Positions 46,308-56,159 of a DNA stretch of 64,000 bases are shown here, one piece after another (position 1 is the stretch's first letter; each line of letters opens with the position of its first letter). The stretch is from Hymenobacter volaticus (GTDB taxonomy: Bacteria > Bacteroidota > Bacteroidia > Cytophagales > Hymenobacteraceae). Below the pieces are notes generated by a model. The model did not search any database. It was not told the DNA's origin and was given only the letters and a program-made list of their open reading frames with translations. The stretch covers positions 1,279,501-1,343,500 of the forward strand of contig NZ_CP095061.1 in the NCBI RefSeq assembly GCF_022921055.1, in the 5' to 3' direction. The translations under genes and the position numbers were made by a program.

Positions 46308-46435
46308 TACATATGAAATGAATAATAAATCGCGAAGCCGAGGCCGGAACCCGTCCGTTTGGGAGCTATAGTACCGGGGCGTAACTCTACGTATCTTACA
46401 TTACTTCTCCAGAATTAGCCGTCCGTTTTGCGCCC

Positions 46436-48526
46436 GTGAAGCTATCTGTCGTCATTGTCAACTACAACGTCTGCTACTTCCTAGAGCAGGCGTTACTCTC
46501 GGTGCGGCGGGCAGCGGAAAAGCTGGAACAGCCGGTCGAAGTGTTTGTGGTGGACAACAATTCGGTGGACGGCTCCGTGGCCATGGTACGGACTCGGTTT
46601 CCGGAAATTATCCTGATTGAGAACAAAGACAATCCTGGGTTTTCCGTTGCCAACAATCAGGCATTGCGGGAAGCGCAAGGAGAATATGTGCTGCTCCTCA
46701 ATCCTGATACGGTAGTAGAAGAAGATACCTTCCGGGCTTGTTGCGCCTTCATGGACGACCATCCCAATGCTGGTGGGCTAGGCGTAAAGATGCTGGACGG
46801 GCAGGGCAAGTTTCTGCCCGAAAGCAAGCGCGGCCTGCCCACGCCGTGGGTGGCATTCTACAAAATCTTCGGGCTAGCCAAGCTGTTCCCAAAGTCGCGG
46901 CAGTTTGGGCGCTACCACCTCGGGTTTCTCGACAAAGACCAAACCCATGAGGTAGAGGTGCTCAGCGGCGCCTTCATGATGATGCGCCACGCGACGCTAG
47001 AGCAAGTAGGATTGCTCGACGAAGATTATTTTATGTACGGCGAGGACATCGACCTCTCGTACCGCATTACGCAGGGAGGGTGGAAGAATTACTACTTCCC
47101 CCACACCCGCATCATTCATTACAAAGGCGAAAGCACCAAGCGCACGAGCGTCAACTACGTGTTCGTGTTCTACCGGGCCATGGTGATTTTCGCTCGCAAG
47201 CACTTCGCGCCCAAGCAGGCGGGCATGTTCTCGCTGCTCATCAACGCGGCTATTTGGCTGCGGGCAGGCATGGCAATAGTCGAGCGTTTCATAACCAAAG
47301 CTGCGCCCGTCCTACTCGATGCCGGTCTGATTTATATAGGGCTTTCGTTTTTGAAAACCTATTGGGAGCAGAACCACAAGTTTGTGCGTACGCCGTACCC
47401 GGCGCAATTTATGCTGATAGCGGTACCGGCCTACATCTTCGTGTGGCTTATGTCGGCTTACTTCAGCGGCGCCTACGACCAGCCTAGTAAAACTTCCCGG
47501 ATTGCCCGCGGCATTTTCCTAGGGACGGTTTTGATTTCTGCTATCAGTAACTTCTTTGATGCGTGGCGCTTCTCGAAGGCCCTGATTGTACTGGGTGGGG
47601 TATGGGCCGTAGCGGCCCTTGTTTTCAGGATGATGGCCACGCACTTCTTGCGCTACCATGACCTGCGCTTGAACGAGCGGCGGCAGAAAAACATAGCTAT
47701 TGTCGGCTCATCAGTGGAAAGCTTGCGTGTGCGTCGGCTGTTGGAACACTCTGGCGTGCAAGCTCGTCTTATTGGCTACATAAGCCCTGATGCTGGCCCC
47801 GATATCGTAGTACGCGAAGATGGATTGCTTACGGCCGCCATCGTTCCCGTTCGCGGAAGTGTTTCCAGGCTGGAAACTGCCTTTATGACTGCGGTAGCAG
47901 AAGCGCCCGTAGCCGTAGCAGCCTCGCCACTTCCTGCCGACGACCAACTAGGCGAAGTGCGGCAGTTAGCCGAAATCATCCGCATTTACGCCCTAGATGA
48001 GCTGATTTTCTGTGGTAAAGATTTGTCGGCTAGCCAAATCATCGGGTTGATGGTGAGCTTGCCGCAACACCCGCCAGTGGCCTACAAAATATTGCCTCAA
48101 GACAGTCAATACATCATTGGTAGCTCGTCTAAGGATGTTCCCGGCGACTACTACGCCCTCGACATCACGCTCAATCTGTTTCGGCCGCAGCAAGTGCGCA
48201 ACAAGCGCATGTTGGATATTCTAGCGAGTTTGTTGCTGCTATTGGCCGCGCCGCTGCTGCTCGGTTTTCAAGTTAACAAAGGTGGTTTCATGCGCAATTG
48301 CCTCCGCGTGCTAGGCGGCACGCGTACCTGGGTGGGCATGTTACACGCCGCGGCTCCTGGCCGTTTGGCCCGCGCTATTCTTTCCCCGGCCGATGTAGCA
48401 CAAGCCGCAACCCCACTTACCGATGCCACCCGCCGCCGCCTCGAATTGCTCTATGCCAAGGACTACGAGCCAAGCACCGATGTGAGCATCTTGTTCCGCC
48501 GTTTTCGGTGGTTGGGAACCGAATAG
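46436..48526 (+). CDS. GT2 glycosyltransferase fused to degenerate sugar-transferase module
   Basis: This 696-residue protein starts with GTG at 46436. Residues 1-270 are a GT2 domain of the rhamnosyltransferase type: VVIVNYNVCYFLEQAL, VDNNSVDGS, NPDT as the DxD-like motif, and GEDIDLSYRI. Several membrane helices follow (about 275-410), then a Rossmann-like domain (KNIAIVGSSVESLRVRRLLE) as found in the N-terminal half of polyisoprenyl-phosphate hexose-1-phosphate transferases. The end starts like the bacterial sugar transferase domain (KRMLDILASLLLLLAAPLLL) but lacks its catalytic core. A role in surface polysaccharide or glycolipid synthesis is inferred. It stands alone. Confidence 0.85.
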   Translation: MKLSVVIVNYNVCYFLEQALLSVRRAAEKLEQPVEVFVVDNNSVDGSVAMVRTRFPEIILIENKDNPGFSVANNQALREAQGEYVLLLNPDTVVEEDTFRACCAFMDDHPNAGGLGVKMLDGQGKFLPESKRGLPTPWVAFYKIFGLAKLFPKSRQFGRYHLGFLDKDQTHEVEVLSGAFMMMRHATLEQVGLLDEDYFMYGEDIDLSYRITQGGWKNYYFPHTRIIHYKGESTKRTSVNYVFVFYRAMVIFARKHFAPKQAGMFSLLINAAIWLRAGMAIVERFITKAAPVLLDAGLIYIGLSFLKTYWEQNHKFVRTPYPAQFMLIAVPAYIFVWLMSAYFSGAYDQPSKTSRIARGIFLGTVLISAISNFFDAWRFSKALIVLGGVWAVAALVFRMMATHFLRYHDLRLNERRQKNIAIVGSSVESLRVRRLLEHSGVQARLIGYISPDAGPDIVVREDGLLTAAIVPVRGSVSRLETAFMTAVAEAPVAVAASPLPADDQLGEVRQLAEIIRIYALDELIFCGKDLSASQIIGLMVSLPQHPPVAYKILPQDSQYIIGSSSKDVPGDYYALDITLNLFRPQQVRNKRMLDILASLLLLLAAPLLLGFQVNKGGFMRNCLRVLGGTRTWVGMLHAAAPGRLARAILSPADVAQAATPLTDATRRRLELLYAKDYEPSTDVSILFRRFRWLGTE

Positions 48527-49024
48527 AGTAGGGGCATTAACCGAAGTTAGTCGAGCAGCCTAAAGCAGTTGGCTACTGGATAGTGTAAGCGAAATGGTGA
48601 ACTTTAACGATTTGCCAATTAAACATCGTGTATCGGCCTCTACTGCTTTTTAGTGAAAATAGGCTTTGGGAACTGTTACAGGCATCGTTAGAAATAATTA
48701 TTCTTTGGTGATTGAGCGGGTGTAAACACACCGAATAAATTAGCTTGGTCTATACTATTTGCGGAAAGGTTATAGGCCTGTTCTGTGATACAGAAACCGG
48801 CTTTTCAGAGATTCTAGCGGCTTTCTAGCCGAGGAGTTTCATCCGAGCCAGTAAGGTCTCAGCTACTATGGCCAACTTATAAGGAGAGCGAGGCAACGCT
48901 TGTTTTGCCGTTGTAGAAAGCGAATAGGTACTGCTTAGCTTGTGTAGCAAAGCGTTTTTTGCTGCTGGTTAATTTACCCTATACTCATTACATTCGCTCG
49001 CTTCACCAATTCGTCTTTGTAGTT
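48527..49024. other. Intergenic region
   Basis: About 500 bases between the glycosyltransferase and aminotransferase genes hold no gene that I can support. It is somewhat AT-rich, with only weak local palindromes (for example around GTGTAAACAC). Confidence 0.5.
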
Positions 49025-50254
49025 ATGTCTCAAGCTGTCACGCTCGCTCAGTCACCCACGTCCATGCTATCCGACCGGATTTTAGCCATGGAGGAATCGC
49101 AGACCATTGCCATGGTCAAAAAAGGCCGAGAACTGAGCGCACAAGGTATTGATGTTATCAATCTGGGCTTCGGCGAGCCAGATTTTCAAACGCCCCAGTA
49201 CATCAAGGATGCCGCCAAAGCTGCTCTCGACGAAGGATATACCTTCTACACGCCCGTTCCCGGCTATCCTGACCTGCGCAAGGCCATCTGCGAAAAGCTG
49301 AAGCGCGACAACAACCTCGAGTACAAAAACGAGAACATTGTCGTTAGTACCGGTGCCAAGCAGTCATTGGCCAACGTGGTTTTGAGCCTAGTAAATCCCG
49401 GCGACGAGGTTATTGTGTTTGCGCCGTATTGGGTGAGCTACACCGAAATAGTAAAGCTTGCGGAAGGAGTTACGGTAGAGCTAGTAGGCTCGATTGATGA
49501 CGACTTCAAGGCCACGGCGGCGCAACTGGAAGCAGCCATCACGCCGCGTACCAAGCTCATCATGTACTCTTCGCCCTGCAACCCGACCGGCGCGGTGTTT
49601 ACGCGGGAAGAAATGGCTGCCATTGCCGATGTGGTGGCCCGCAACCCGCACGTATACGTGCTGGCCGATGAGATTTACGAGTACATCAACTTCGTAGGTG
49701 AACACGTGAGCATTGCGCAATTCGACGAAATCAAGGACCGGGTTATCACCGTCAATGGCTTTTCGAAAGGGTACGCCATGACGGGCTGGCGCGTGGGTTA
49801 CATTGCGGCCAGCGTAGACATTGCGTGCGCCTGTGAGAAAATCCAGAGCCAGATTACTTCCGGCACGTGTTCCATTGCGCAACGGGCCGCCATTGTAGCG
49901 CTGCAAGGAGGCCGGGCCACCGCCGACGAAATGGCCCAAGCTTACCACCGCCGCCGCGACTTAGTGCTTGATTTGGTGAAAGATATTCCGGGCCTCCGGA
50001 CGCCTACTCCGAGCGGAGCATTCTATATCTTCCCGGACGTGAGCGGCTATTTTGGCAAAACGGCCCCCGATGGCCAAACCATTGAAAATGCTTACGACCT
50101 CGCCTTGTTTATCTTGCGCGATGCCCACGTGGCTTCCGTGGACGGTCGGGCGTTTGGGGCACCGAACTGTATCCGGTTCAGCACCGCTGCCGCCGATGAG
50201 AAGCTGCGCGAAGCCTTTGCTCGAATCAAGAAAAGCTTAGCAACACTAGAGTAA
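49025..50254 (+). CDS. PLP-dependent aminotransferase (AspC-like, class I)
   Basis: From the ATG at 49025 (MSQAVTLAQS) the protein is 409 residues of fold type I. Residues typical of aspartate/aromatic aminotransferases are present: INLGFGEPDFQTP, SPCNPTGAVF, ADEIYEYINF, and the PLP-binding Lys in NGFSKGYAMTGWRVGY. The C-terminal Arg for substrate carboxylate is in NCIRFSTAA. It transfers amino groups between Asp and 2-oxoglutarate. The aspartokinase lies upstream, but the gap makes a common operon unlikely. A palindrome at 50314-50356 follows. Confidence 0.95.
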   Translation: MSQAVTLAQSPTSMLSDRILAMEESQTIAMVKKGRELSAQGIDVINLGFGEPDFQTPQYIKDAAKAALDEGYTFYTPVPGYPDLRKAICEKLKRDNNLEYKNENIVVSTGAKQSLANVVLSLVNPGDEVIVFAPYWVSYTEIVKLAEGVTVELVGSIDDDFKATAAQLEAAITPRTKLIMYSSPCNPTGAVFTREEMAAIADVVARNPHVYVLADEIYEYINFVGEHVSIAQFDEIKDRVITVNGFSKGYAMTGWRVGYIAASVDIACACEKIQSQITSGTCSIAQRAAIVALQGGRATADEMAQAYHRRRDLVLDLVKDIPGLRTPTPSGAFYIFPDVSGYFGKTAPDGQTIENAYDLALFILRDAHVASVDGRAFGAPNCIRFSTAAADEKLREAFARIKKSLATLE

Positions 50255-50313
50255 GTCGCTGTTGGCCCGGATAGTATTCCGAAAGCCGCTGCTATTTCGC
50301 TGCAACTGTCTGG

Positions 50314-50363
50314 ACATGGTCCTACGAACCCACCAAGGGAATTCGTAGGACCATGTACCTTTG
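50314..50363 (+). promoter_or_regulatory. 15-bp inverted repeat overlapping TACCTTTG motif
   Basis: ACATGGTCCTACGAA (50314-50328) and TTCGTAGGACCATGT (50342-50356) are perfectly complementary around a 13-nt loop. The last T also begins TACCTTTG (50356-50363), a TAnnTTTG match 22 nt before the heptose kinase gene. It could terminate the aminotransferase mRNA or control the next gene. Confidence 0.5.
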
Positions 50364-50385
50364 TGGCCATATCTAAATCGCCAGA

Positions 50386-51420
50386 ATGCCTTTACTTGCT
50401 GCTCCTAACACGCTTCCCGAACTTTTCAACGCATTCAACCAGCTCACCGTGCTTGTGGTGGGCGACGTCATGATGGATGCTTACGTGTGGGGCAAAGCCA
50501 CTCGCCTCTCACCTGAAGCGCCAGTGCCCGTCGTGAACGTGAGCCGTACCGAGCAGCGTCTCGGCGGGGCGGCCAACGTGGCCTTGAATGTGCAGGCGCT
50601 TGGCGCGACGCCCTTGCTGTGTGCTGTGATAGGGGAGGACCAGGGCGGTGACCAACTGCTAGAATTGCTGCGCACTACGGGCCTTTCCGCCGAAGGCATT
50701 GTGCGCAGCACGTACCGGCCTACCACTGTGAAACAGCGTATTCTGGCCGCCGGGCAACACCTGCTCCGCATCGATTCGGAAGTGGAAACCGACTTGAATG
50801 TAGAAGAAGCCGCGCAGCTCACGGCTCGTTACGAGGCGCTATTGTCGCGGGTTGATGTCGTGATTTTCGAAGACTACGACAAGGGGGTACTTACCGAGCC
50901 CAGCATTCAGCACTTCATTGCCTTGGCTCGGCAGCGCGGCATCCCGACTGTAGTTGACCCCAAGAAAAAGAATTTTCTGGCTTACGGGCACTGCACGTTG
51001 TTCAAACCCAATTTAAAAGAACTCCGCGAGGGCCTCAAGTTGGAATTTAGCGACACTGATGCCGACCGGCCGCAATTTGAAGCCGCCGTCACGCGCTTGC
51101 GCGAGCTACTTACGCCAGAAATTGTGCTCGTTACGCTGTCGGAGCGCGGTGTATTCGTGGAGAACGGGCACGAGCAACGCACGTATTTACCTGCCCACCT
51201 GCGCACCATCTCCGACGTATCGGGTGCCGGCGATACCGTCATTAGTATTGCCGCGTTGTGCGTGGCGCTAAACCTGTCAGCTGCTGTCACGGCGGCGTTG
51301 GCTAACCTTGGTGGCGGCTTGGTTTGCGAGCAGGTAGGCGTGGTGCCGATTGAAAAACAGCTGTTACTGGAAGAGGCCCAAGAAGTAGGATTACAGCTTC
51401 CAGTATATACAGGCCGCTAA
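50386..51420 (+). CDS. rfaE1: D-glycero-beta-D-manno-heptose-7-phosphate kinase (HldE kinase domain)
   Basis: This 344-residue PfkB-type sugar kinase resembles the N-terminal kinase half of HldE/RfaE. The glycine-rich substrate loop is GGAANVALNVQALG, the nucleotide site VDPKKKNF and FKPNLKEL, and the catalytic motif DVSGAGDT. It would phosphorylate heptose-7-phosphate in ADP-heptose synthesis for LPS. The cytidylyltransferase-like half is absent, so a separate partner gene is expected elsewhere. Some members of this group act on other sugars, so specificity is not certain. Confidence 0.88.
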   Translation: MPLLAAPNTLPELFNAFNQLTVLVVGDVMMDAYVWGKATRLSPEAPVPVVNVSRTEQRLGGAANVALNVQALGATPLLCAVIGEDQGGDQLLELLRTTGLSAEGIVRSTYRPTTVKQRILAAGQHLLRIDSEVETDLNVEEAAQLTARYEALLSRVDVVIFEDYDKGVLTEPSIQHFIALARQRGIPTVVDPKKKNFLAYGHCTLFKPNLKELREGLKLEFSDTDADRPQFEAAVTRLRELLTPEIVLVTLSERGVFVENGHEQRTYLPAHLRTISDVSGAGDTVISIAALCVALNLSAAVTAALANLGGGLVCEQVGVVPIEKQLLLEEAQEVGLQLPVYTGR

Positions 51421-51450
51421 CAGCCAATTCGTTAAGTTGACACGCAAGAA

Positions 51451-52698
51451 CTACCGCGTAAGCTCGGCCTTCAGCCAGTGGCGGGTTTCTTCGCCAACTT
51501 CTTGGGCAACAATGTCTAAAAAAGCGTCCGTAGTGGCAGTTTTCTGCGCGGCCGTTGCCGACAGAATAGCGAAGAATTTCTCGTCGCCCACTCGGTTGTG
51601 CAAGAATGCTAGCACCACTGAGCCCTTATCGTAAATCACGCGACGGTACGTAGCATAATTGTACTTCGACTTATCGAACCCAATAACAGCCGGAGCTCCG
51701 GTCGCCGATTTGATCTTGGCATTCAGTAACTGCCGATAAGATGCAGTATCACCCACGGACCGCAGGTACAAAAAGCTTGAATACGTGGCAAAAGCTTCGT
51801 TGAGCCAGTCGTTGTAGTCACTGAAAGCACCGTAGCCCCACCATTTGTGACTGATTTCGTGCGCCAGAGTCGTTCGGTATTCCAGTTCCCGGACATCAAA
51901 GTCTGGATACGTGATGACCGTTGCGTTGTCGAGCATAGCAAAAGCGTCACGGTCGGTATTCGGAAGGAGGATGGAAAAACGCTTAATGGCATCTTGACGG
52001 CCAATAGACTGATTATAAAACCCAATAATCCGTTCTGACTCGCTCAGTAGTAAGGAGTCCATTTTGAGTAGTGGGCCACCTGCTTTATACACCACAACCG
52101 ATGGTAGAGCCGAAGAAGAAGCCAGCCGATGAAACTGCTTAGCTACCAGAGCTGTGAGTTCAATAGCGCAGGTAGTGCCTTGAAAACGGTAGAATCCGGT
52201 ATGCTGTTTGGTTGGCAAGGAAGTGCTGATAACAGAGTAAGCTTCTGGTGTCTGCACGTCAAGCGTGTAGTCAACTATTTCGTACTCTTTATAAGGCAAG
52301 AGAGGCATCCAATTGGTGTGCCCACTAAGTTCTAGTACTTGGTCGGTGGCAAACTTTGCCGTTAGGGTACCCTCGTAGGTTACGGTAACTTCCTTTGCCC
52401 GCCGATCTTGGGGAGCATAGCGAAGATTGATGCCTTGCATCGTATCCTGAAAAACAGGGTACAAATAGCGCTCGATGCGCTGTTTAGCCCTTGGGCTTTG
52501 TACCGAAAGAACTCTGTACTGCCTGTTTAGATTAAGCAAAACTTGTGGGGACGCTGCCTCAGCAGGCAGAATCAGCGTGTAGCGGCACCAGAACTGTTTG
52601 GTCTCCGGTTGTACCCGGAGTAGTACACGCACCTGGTTGCGAGCCTCACTGTGGAGTGCACACCACACAAGGACAAACAGCAGCAAAAATCGTCTCAT
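51451..52698 (-). CDS. M1-like metallopeptidase, atypical active site
   Basis: From the ATG at 52698 the protein is 415 residues with a signal peptide (RRFLLLFVLVWCALHSEA). The zinc motif is HEISH followed 16 residues later by the third ligand Glu in WLNEAFATY, two fewer than the usual 18 of M1 peptidases. The exopeptidase motif GxMEN is replaced by AMLDN (DAFAMLDNATVITYPD). The N-terminal beta domain is present, but the C-terminal helical domain is missing, as in short M1-like proteins. It lies 28 bp downstream of the membrane protein gene and is probably co-transcribed. Confidence 0.82.
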   Translation of the reverse strand: MRRFLLLFVLVWCALHSEARNQVRVLLRVQPETKQFWCRYTLILPAEAASPQVLLNLNRQYRVLSVQSPRAKQRIERYLYPVFQDTMQGINLRYAPQDRRAKEVTVTYEGTLTAKFATDQVLELSGHTNWMPLLPYKEYEIVDYTLDVQTPEAYSVISTSLPTKQHTGFYRFQGTTCAIELTALVAKQFHRLASSSALPSVVVYKAGGPLLKMDSLLLSESERIIGFYNQSIGRQDAIKRFSILLPNTDRDAFAMLDNATVITYPDFDVRELEYRTTLAHEISHKWWGYGAFSDYNDWLNEAFATYSSFLYLRSVGDTASYRQLLNAKIKSATGAPAVIGFDKSKYNYATYRRVIYDKGSVVLAFLHNRVGDEKFFAILSATAAQKTATTDAFLDIVAQEVGEETRHWLKAELTR

Positions 52699-52726
52699 AT
52701 AGTAAAGTTGAATAACTAGCAAATGC

Positions 52727-54148
52727 CTAATGTGGCACTGCCACCCGTACGGAGTCTACCCCAAACCAGGTAGCCAGCCGTGTGTTCACCCCGAACCCGT
52801 ACATGGTAGACAAGTCGTCGGGGGGCATGAAAGTGAGGCGGTTGGTGAGAGGTGGCAGTGGAGGAACTTCAAGGGGAACATGAGGCGTGCGGCTAGCTTG
52901 GCGCAGTGCCCTGAATCGGTATTGCCACTGACGCGCATACTCCGGGGCGTCGTATCGTAAATCGAGGTAGGCGCGGCCACTTGGTATTAGCAGTATGATA
53001 AACAACATGAGGCCAAGTAGCATCCGTACTGCCGGTGAGGCTACGGGTACCGGGGTGGATGGCATACTGGCCCAAGCAGCTACTATCCACCCAAGCAGCC
53101 ACCACCACACCAAGGCATTGGTGGCGCGTGTAAGCAAAGGTACGCGGGCCCACATAAGAGCATAAGGAATAGTAGCCAGTACTACACCGCCTACCAGTAC
53201 GGCAGCACCTAGTAGAAGGGGCAAGCGCAGGCCCGGCGGCCGAGCAGGCATGATGCGCACTGCCAGCGGTCCAAGGATTAGCGTCAGGGCAGGTATCACT
53301 AAAAAAGCTGGCTCTACGAATAAATAGCGTAGCAACACGACCAAGCGCGAAGCAGCTTCCCAAACGGAACTAGCTGGTACCAGGCCGCTATCCAACTGTT
53401 GGCGTCCGGTGTTGCCGGGAGCTAGCAATGATAGAGTGCCAAATATGAGTAGCAGTGCCCCTAAAATAGACCATACACGTAGGCTACGCCATTGCCGCCG
53501 GTAGGCACTGAGCCCCGCCGCTACCAACATTATCCAGCCCAATAGCACGAGTGTAAGTTCATTGGAACCGGCGGCGGCTGTTACACTCAAAACAGCCACA
53601 AGACCCCAGGCCACACGAATTGTCCGGTTTGAAGTGTGGTGCCACCGCATCACAGCCAGTGGTACCACAACTATCAGCCAAATGGAAATCTGATAGACAA
53701 TAAAGTCAGTGAAGAAATAAAGAGATGAAAATTTATTGGGTGCCAGAGCTGTGTAAAGCAACGATATTCCTACAGCAAGCAGGGTCGATTCTCTTCGTCG
53801 TAGTTGTGAGCTTGTTAGGGTTCGAATAGCGAAATATAATACCCCAATCCGCAGCAATTGGCTAATGACGGCCGTTAGTTGTACGCCAGCTAGCCACCGG
53901 TAGCTTAGCGGGTTAGCAACAAATAGCAAGCAGTTGGTAAAGTAGCGGCCTGACCAATGCTGGAATAAATATGGCTGTGCCTTCCAAACTCCATAAGTTA
54001 GCGCAACTGTGGAAGTTGAAAAGTCATCTAAGCAAGGCTGAATGTATAGGCAAAGGATAAGAAAAGGTAGCCATGCCACCCCCATCCCAAATGCCAAAAG
54101 CTCTATTCGATAACGGACGATCCAACGAAGCAAACGCGAATACCACAT
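52727..54148 (-). CDS. Polytopic membrane protein (DUF6056-like)
   Basis: This 473-residue protein has about 11 hydrophobic helices. The start of the periplasmic loop PCLDDFSTSTVAL and the following HWSGRYFTNCLL resemble DUF6056 and related glucosyltransferase-like membrane proteins, with an Asp-Asp pair after the first helix as in GT-C folds. Functional assignment as a polyprenyl-linked sugar transferase is only a suggestion. The last 80 residues are soluble. It precedes the M1-like peptidase gene by 28 bp. Confidence 0.75.
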   Translation of the reverse strand: MWYSRLLRWIVRYRIELLAFGMGVAWLPFLILCLYIQPCLDDFSTSTVALTYGVWKAQPYLFQHWSGRYFTNCLLFVANPLSYRWLAGVQLTAVISQLLRIGVLYFAIRTLTSSQLRRRESTLLAVGISLLYTALAPNKFSSLYFFTDFIVYQISIWLIVVVPLAVMRWHHTSNRTIRVAWGLVAVLSVTAAAGSNELTLVLLGWIMLVAAGLSAYRRQWRSLRVWSILGALLLIFGTLSLLAPGNTGRQQLDSGLVPASSVWEAASRLVVLLRYLFVEPAFLVIPALTLILGPLAVRIMPARPPGLRLPLLLGAAVLVGGVVLATIPYALMWARVPLLTRATNALVWWWLLGWIVAAWASMPSTPVPVASPAVRMLLGLMLFIILLIPSGRAYLDLRYDAPEYARQWQYRFRALRQASRTPHVPLEVPPLPPLTNRLTFMPPDDLSTMYGFGVNTRLATWFGVDSVRVAVPH

Positions 54149-54171
54149 AGCGGATACAGTACAGCATAAAT

Positions 54172-54205
54172 AACACGCAGCCCGCTACATAGCGGGCTGC
54201 GTGTT
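54172..54205 (-). terminator. Hairpin terminator of hemE
   Basis: A perfect 15-bp stem, AACACGCAGCCCGCT with AGCGGGCTGCGTGTT, has a 4-nt loop and lies 37 bp after the hemE stop. Confidence 0.85.
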
Positions 54206-54242
54206 CACTAAACAGGGTTGAAGGTCGGCAAGGTGCCGATAC

Positions 54243-55274
54243 TTAGCGGAGCTTTGGGCTGTACTCTTTCACCGTTTCAATGAACACCTTCACATTATCG
54301 GGATTGGTGTCGGGATAAACGCCGTGGCCGAGATTGGCGATATGGCGGTGTGGGCCAAACTGGTCGAGCATGGCAATAGCGGCGGCGCGCACTTGCTCAC
54401 GGGAGCCGTACAGGGCGCAGGGGTCGAGGTTGCCTTGTAGCGTTTTGTCGCCAACGAGTGGGCGCACGGCGCGAGCATCCTGGTTCCAGTCGAGGCCAAT
54501 AGTGCGGCAGGGAAGTTGTGCAAAGTCTTCTACGGCCCAAAAGGCTCCTTTCGCAAATACGGTAACGGGTACTTCAGGAATAGCTCGGCAAATTTCAGCA
54601 ATGTAGCGGGTGCTGAATTCCTGGTAGTGTGCGGGGGGCAGAATACCGGCCCAAGAGTCGAACACCTGCACGATGTTGGCGCCGGCTTCTACTTGCGCTT
54701 TCAGGTAGGCAATGGTGGTAGCCGTGATTTTGGCGAGCAATTCGTGTGCTAGAGCTGGCTCGGCGTACAGCATGCGGCGCGCTTTGCTGAAAGTTTTCGA
54801 GCCGTGGCCTTCCACCATGTACGCCAGAATAGTCCAGGGGGCGCCTGCAAAGCCGATGAGCGGCACCCGGCCATTGAGGGCGCGTTTAGTGACGCGAATC
54901 GCCTCTAATACGTAGCCAAGATGCTCTTCCGGGTCGGCAATGCGCATGCGGGCTACATCGTGCGCGTTTTTAATGGTTTCGGGAAAGAGCGGCCCCTTGG
55001 CTTCTACCATTTCATAGGTCAAGCCCATGGCTTCGGGCACAACCAGAATATCGGAGAAGATAATGGCGGCGTCTACGTCGAGTGCGTCAACGGGCTGGAT
55101 GGTTACTTCGGCGGCCAAGGCAGGAGTTTCCACCAACTCTTTGAAACCGCTAAGCCGGCCGCGGAGGGCACGATATTCAGGCAAGATGCGGCCTGCTTGG
55201 CGCATCAGCCATACGGGAGTGCGTTCGGTTTCTTCGCCGCGGGCGGCACGGAGGAGAAGGTCGTTTTTGAGCAT
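54243..55274 (-). CDS. hemE: Uroporphyrinogen decarboxylase
   Basis: From the ATG at 55274 ([14 protein letters not shown]) the protein is 343 residues, the normal length. It carries the conserved [18 protein letters not shown] near the N-terminus, [11 protein letters not shown] with the catalytic Asp region, and [20 protein letters not shown]. HemE converts uroporphyrinogen III to coproporphyrinogen III in the cytosol in haem synthesis. No other hem genes lie beside it. A longer frame from 55379 is rejected because it begins before the family start. Confidence 0.97.
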   Translation of the reverse strand: MLKNDLLLRAARGEETERTPVWLMRQAGRILPEYRALRGRLSGFKELVETPALAAEVTIQPVDALDVDAAIIFSDILVVPEAMGLTYEMVEAKGPLFPETIKNAHDVARMRIADPEEHLGYVLEAIRVTKRALNGRVPLIGFAGAPWTILAYMVEGHGSKTFSKARRMLYAEPALAHELLAKITATTIAYLKAQVEAGANIVQVFDSWAGILPPAHYQEFSTRYIAEICRAIPEVPVTVFAKGAFWAVEDFAQLPCRTIGLDWNQDARAVRPLVGDKTLQGNLDPCALYGSREQVRAAAIAMLDQFGPHRHIANLGHGVYPDTNPDNVKVFIETVKEYSPKLR

Positions 55275-55518
55275 AAGAAGCGCAGTGGCAGAGAAATCGG
55301 CCGCAAGGTACCACACAATATGGCAGCAAAGAGCCCTTGAAGTGCTTATTGGTGAGTAGTTACAGCCGGGTTCTTCCAAAGGCAGCTAGAACCCCGGAGT
55401 CCTTCGATAAACTAAAAGACGGCTTAGAGCGCACTAAGTAGCGGCCACATAAATGAGAGGTAAGCTCATCATTTGGGCAAGTTGGCATCAGTTGCTACTA
55501 AAGTAAATAAGAAGCTTT

Positions 55519-56136
55519 TTATTCCTGAAATAGCGCCTTAATCGCCGTAGCCAGGAAATTCACCCCAATAGCTAACGTAATAAAACCCATGATGCGGGCC
55601 AATGCCGCCATACCGGGCCTTCCCAAAAATCGAGTCAACCTCAAAGACGACATCAGAATAACATAGGCGGCCAATGCTACCAACACAAAGCCTAACACAA
55701 TCAGGCCTATATCGAGGTAGCTAAGCTTCTCGGTAAACAAGCCAATGCACACAGCCATCGAGCCCGGTCCCGAAAGCATCGGCATGGCCAGCGGCGTGAA
55801 AGATATGTCGTCTTTGTGCATACTTTCTTCCAGCGTGGCCTCAGATACTTTCGAGCGGTTACCGCCCGGGGTAAGCAAATCGAAGGCGGAGCGCATGAGC
55901 AGGATGCCGCCCGCAATGCGTAGGTGATGGATATTGATGCCGAAAAAGTTGAGCACGTATTGCCCCGCAAAAAACGATACCGCCAGCACCCCCACCATGT
56001 AGAGGCAGGCCCGCAAGCCGACGTTGGCCCGCTCGTTGGGCGTGTCTTCTTCAGTTAACGTTAGAAACACGGGCATAGCGCCGAAAGGATTGACGACCGA
56101 AAACAGCGTGGTGAACGTGGCGAGTAGTATTTCCAT
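55519..56136 (-). CDS. MarC family integral membrane protein
   Basis: This 205-residue protein has six hydrophobic helices and the MarC/UPF0056 pattern. The SVVNPFGAMPVFLTLT motif lies in the first helix, and GGILLMRSAFDLL and FTPLAMPMLSGPGSMA follow. Function is unknown; despite the name, multiple antibiotic resistance is not established for this family. A TTG/TACCTTTG promoter lies 24 nt upstream. The gene is divergent from the EEP gene. Confidence 0.9.
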   Translation of the reverse strand: MEILLATFTTLFSVVNPFGAMPVFLTLTEEDTPNERANVGLRACLYMVGVLAVSFFAGQYVLNFFGINIHHLRIAGGILLMRSAFDLLTPGGNRSKVSEATLEESMHKDDISFTPLAMPMLSGPGSMAVCIGLFTEKLSYLDIGLIVLGFVLVALAAYVILMSSLRLTRFLGRPGMAALARIMGFITLAIGVNFLATAIKALFQE

Positions 56137-56159
56137 GAAGGAGCCGGTGCAAGGAAATA

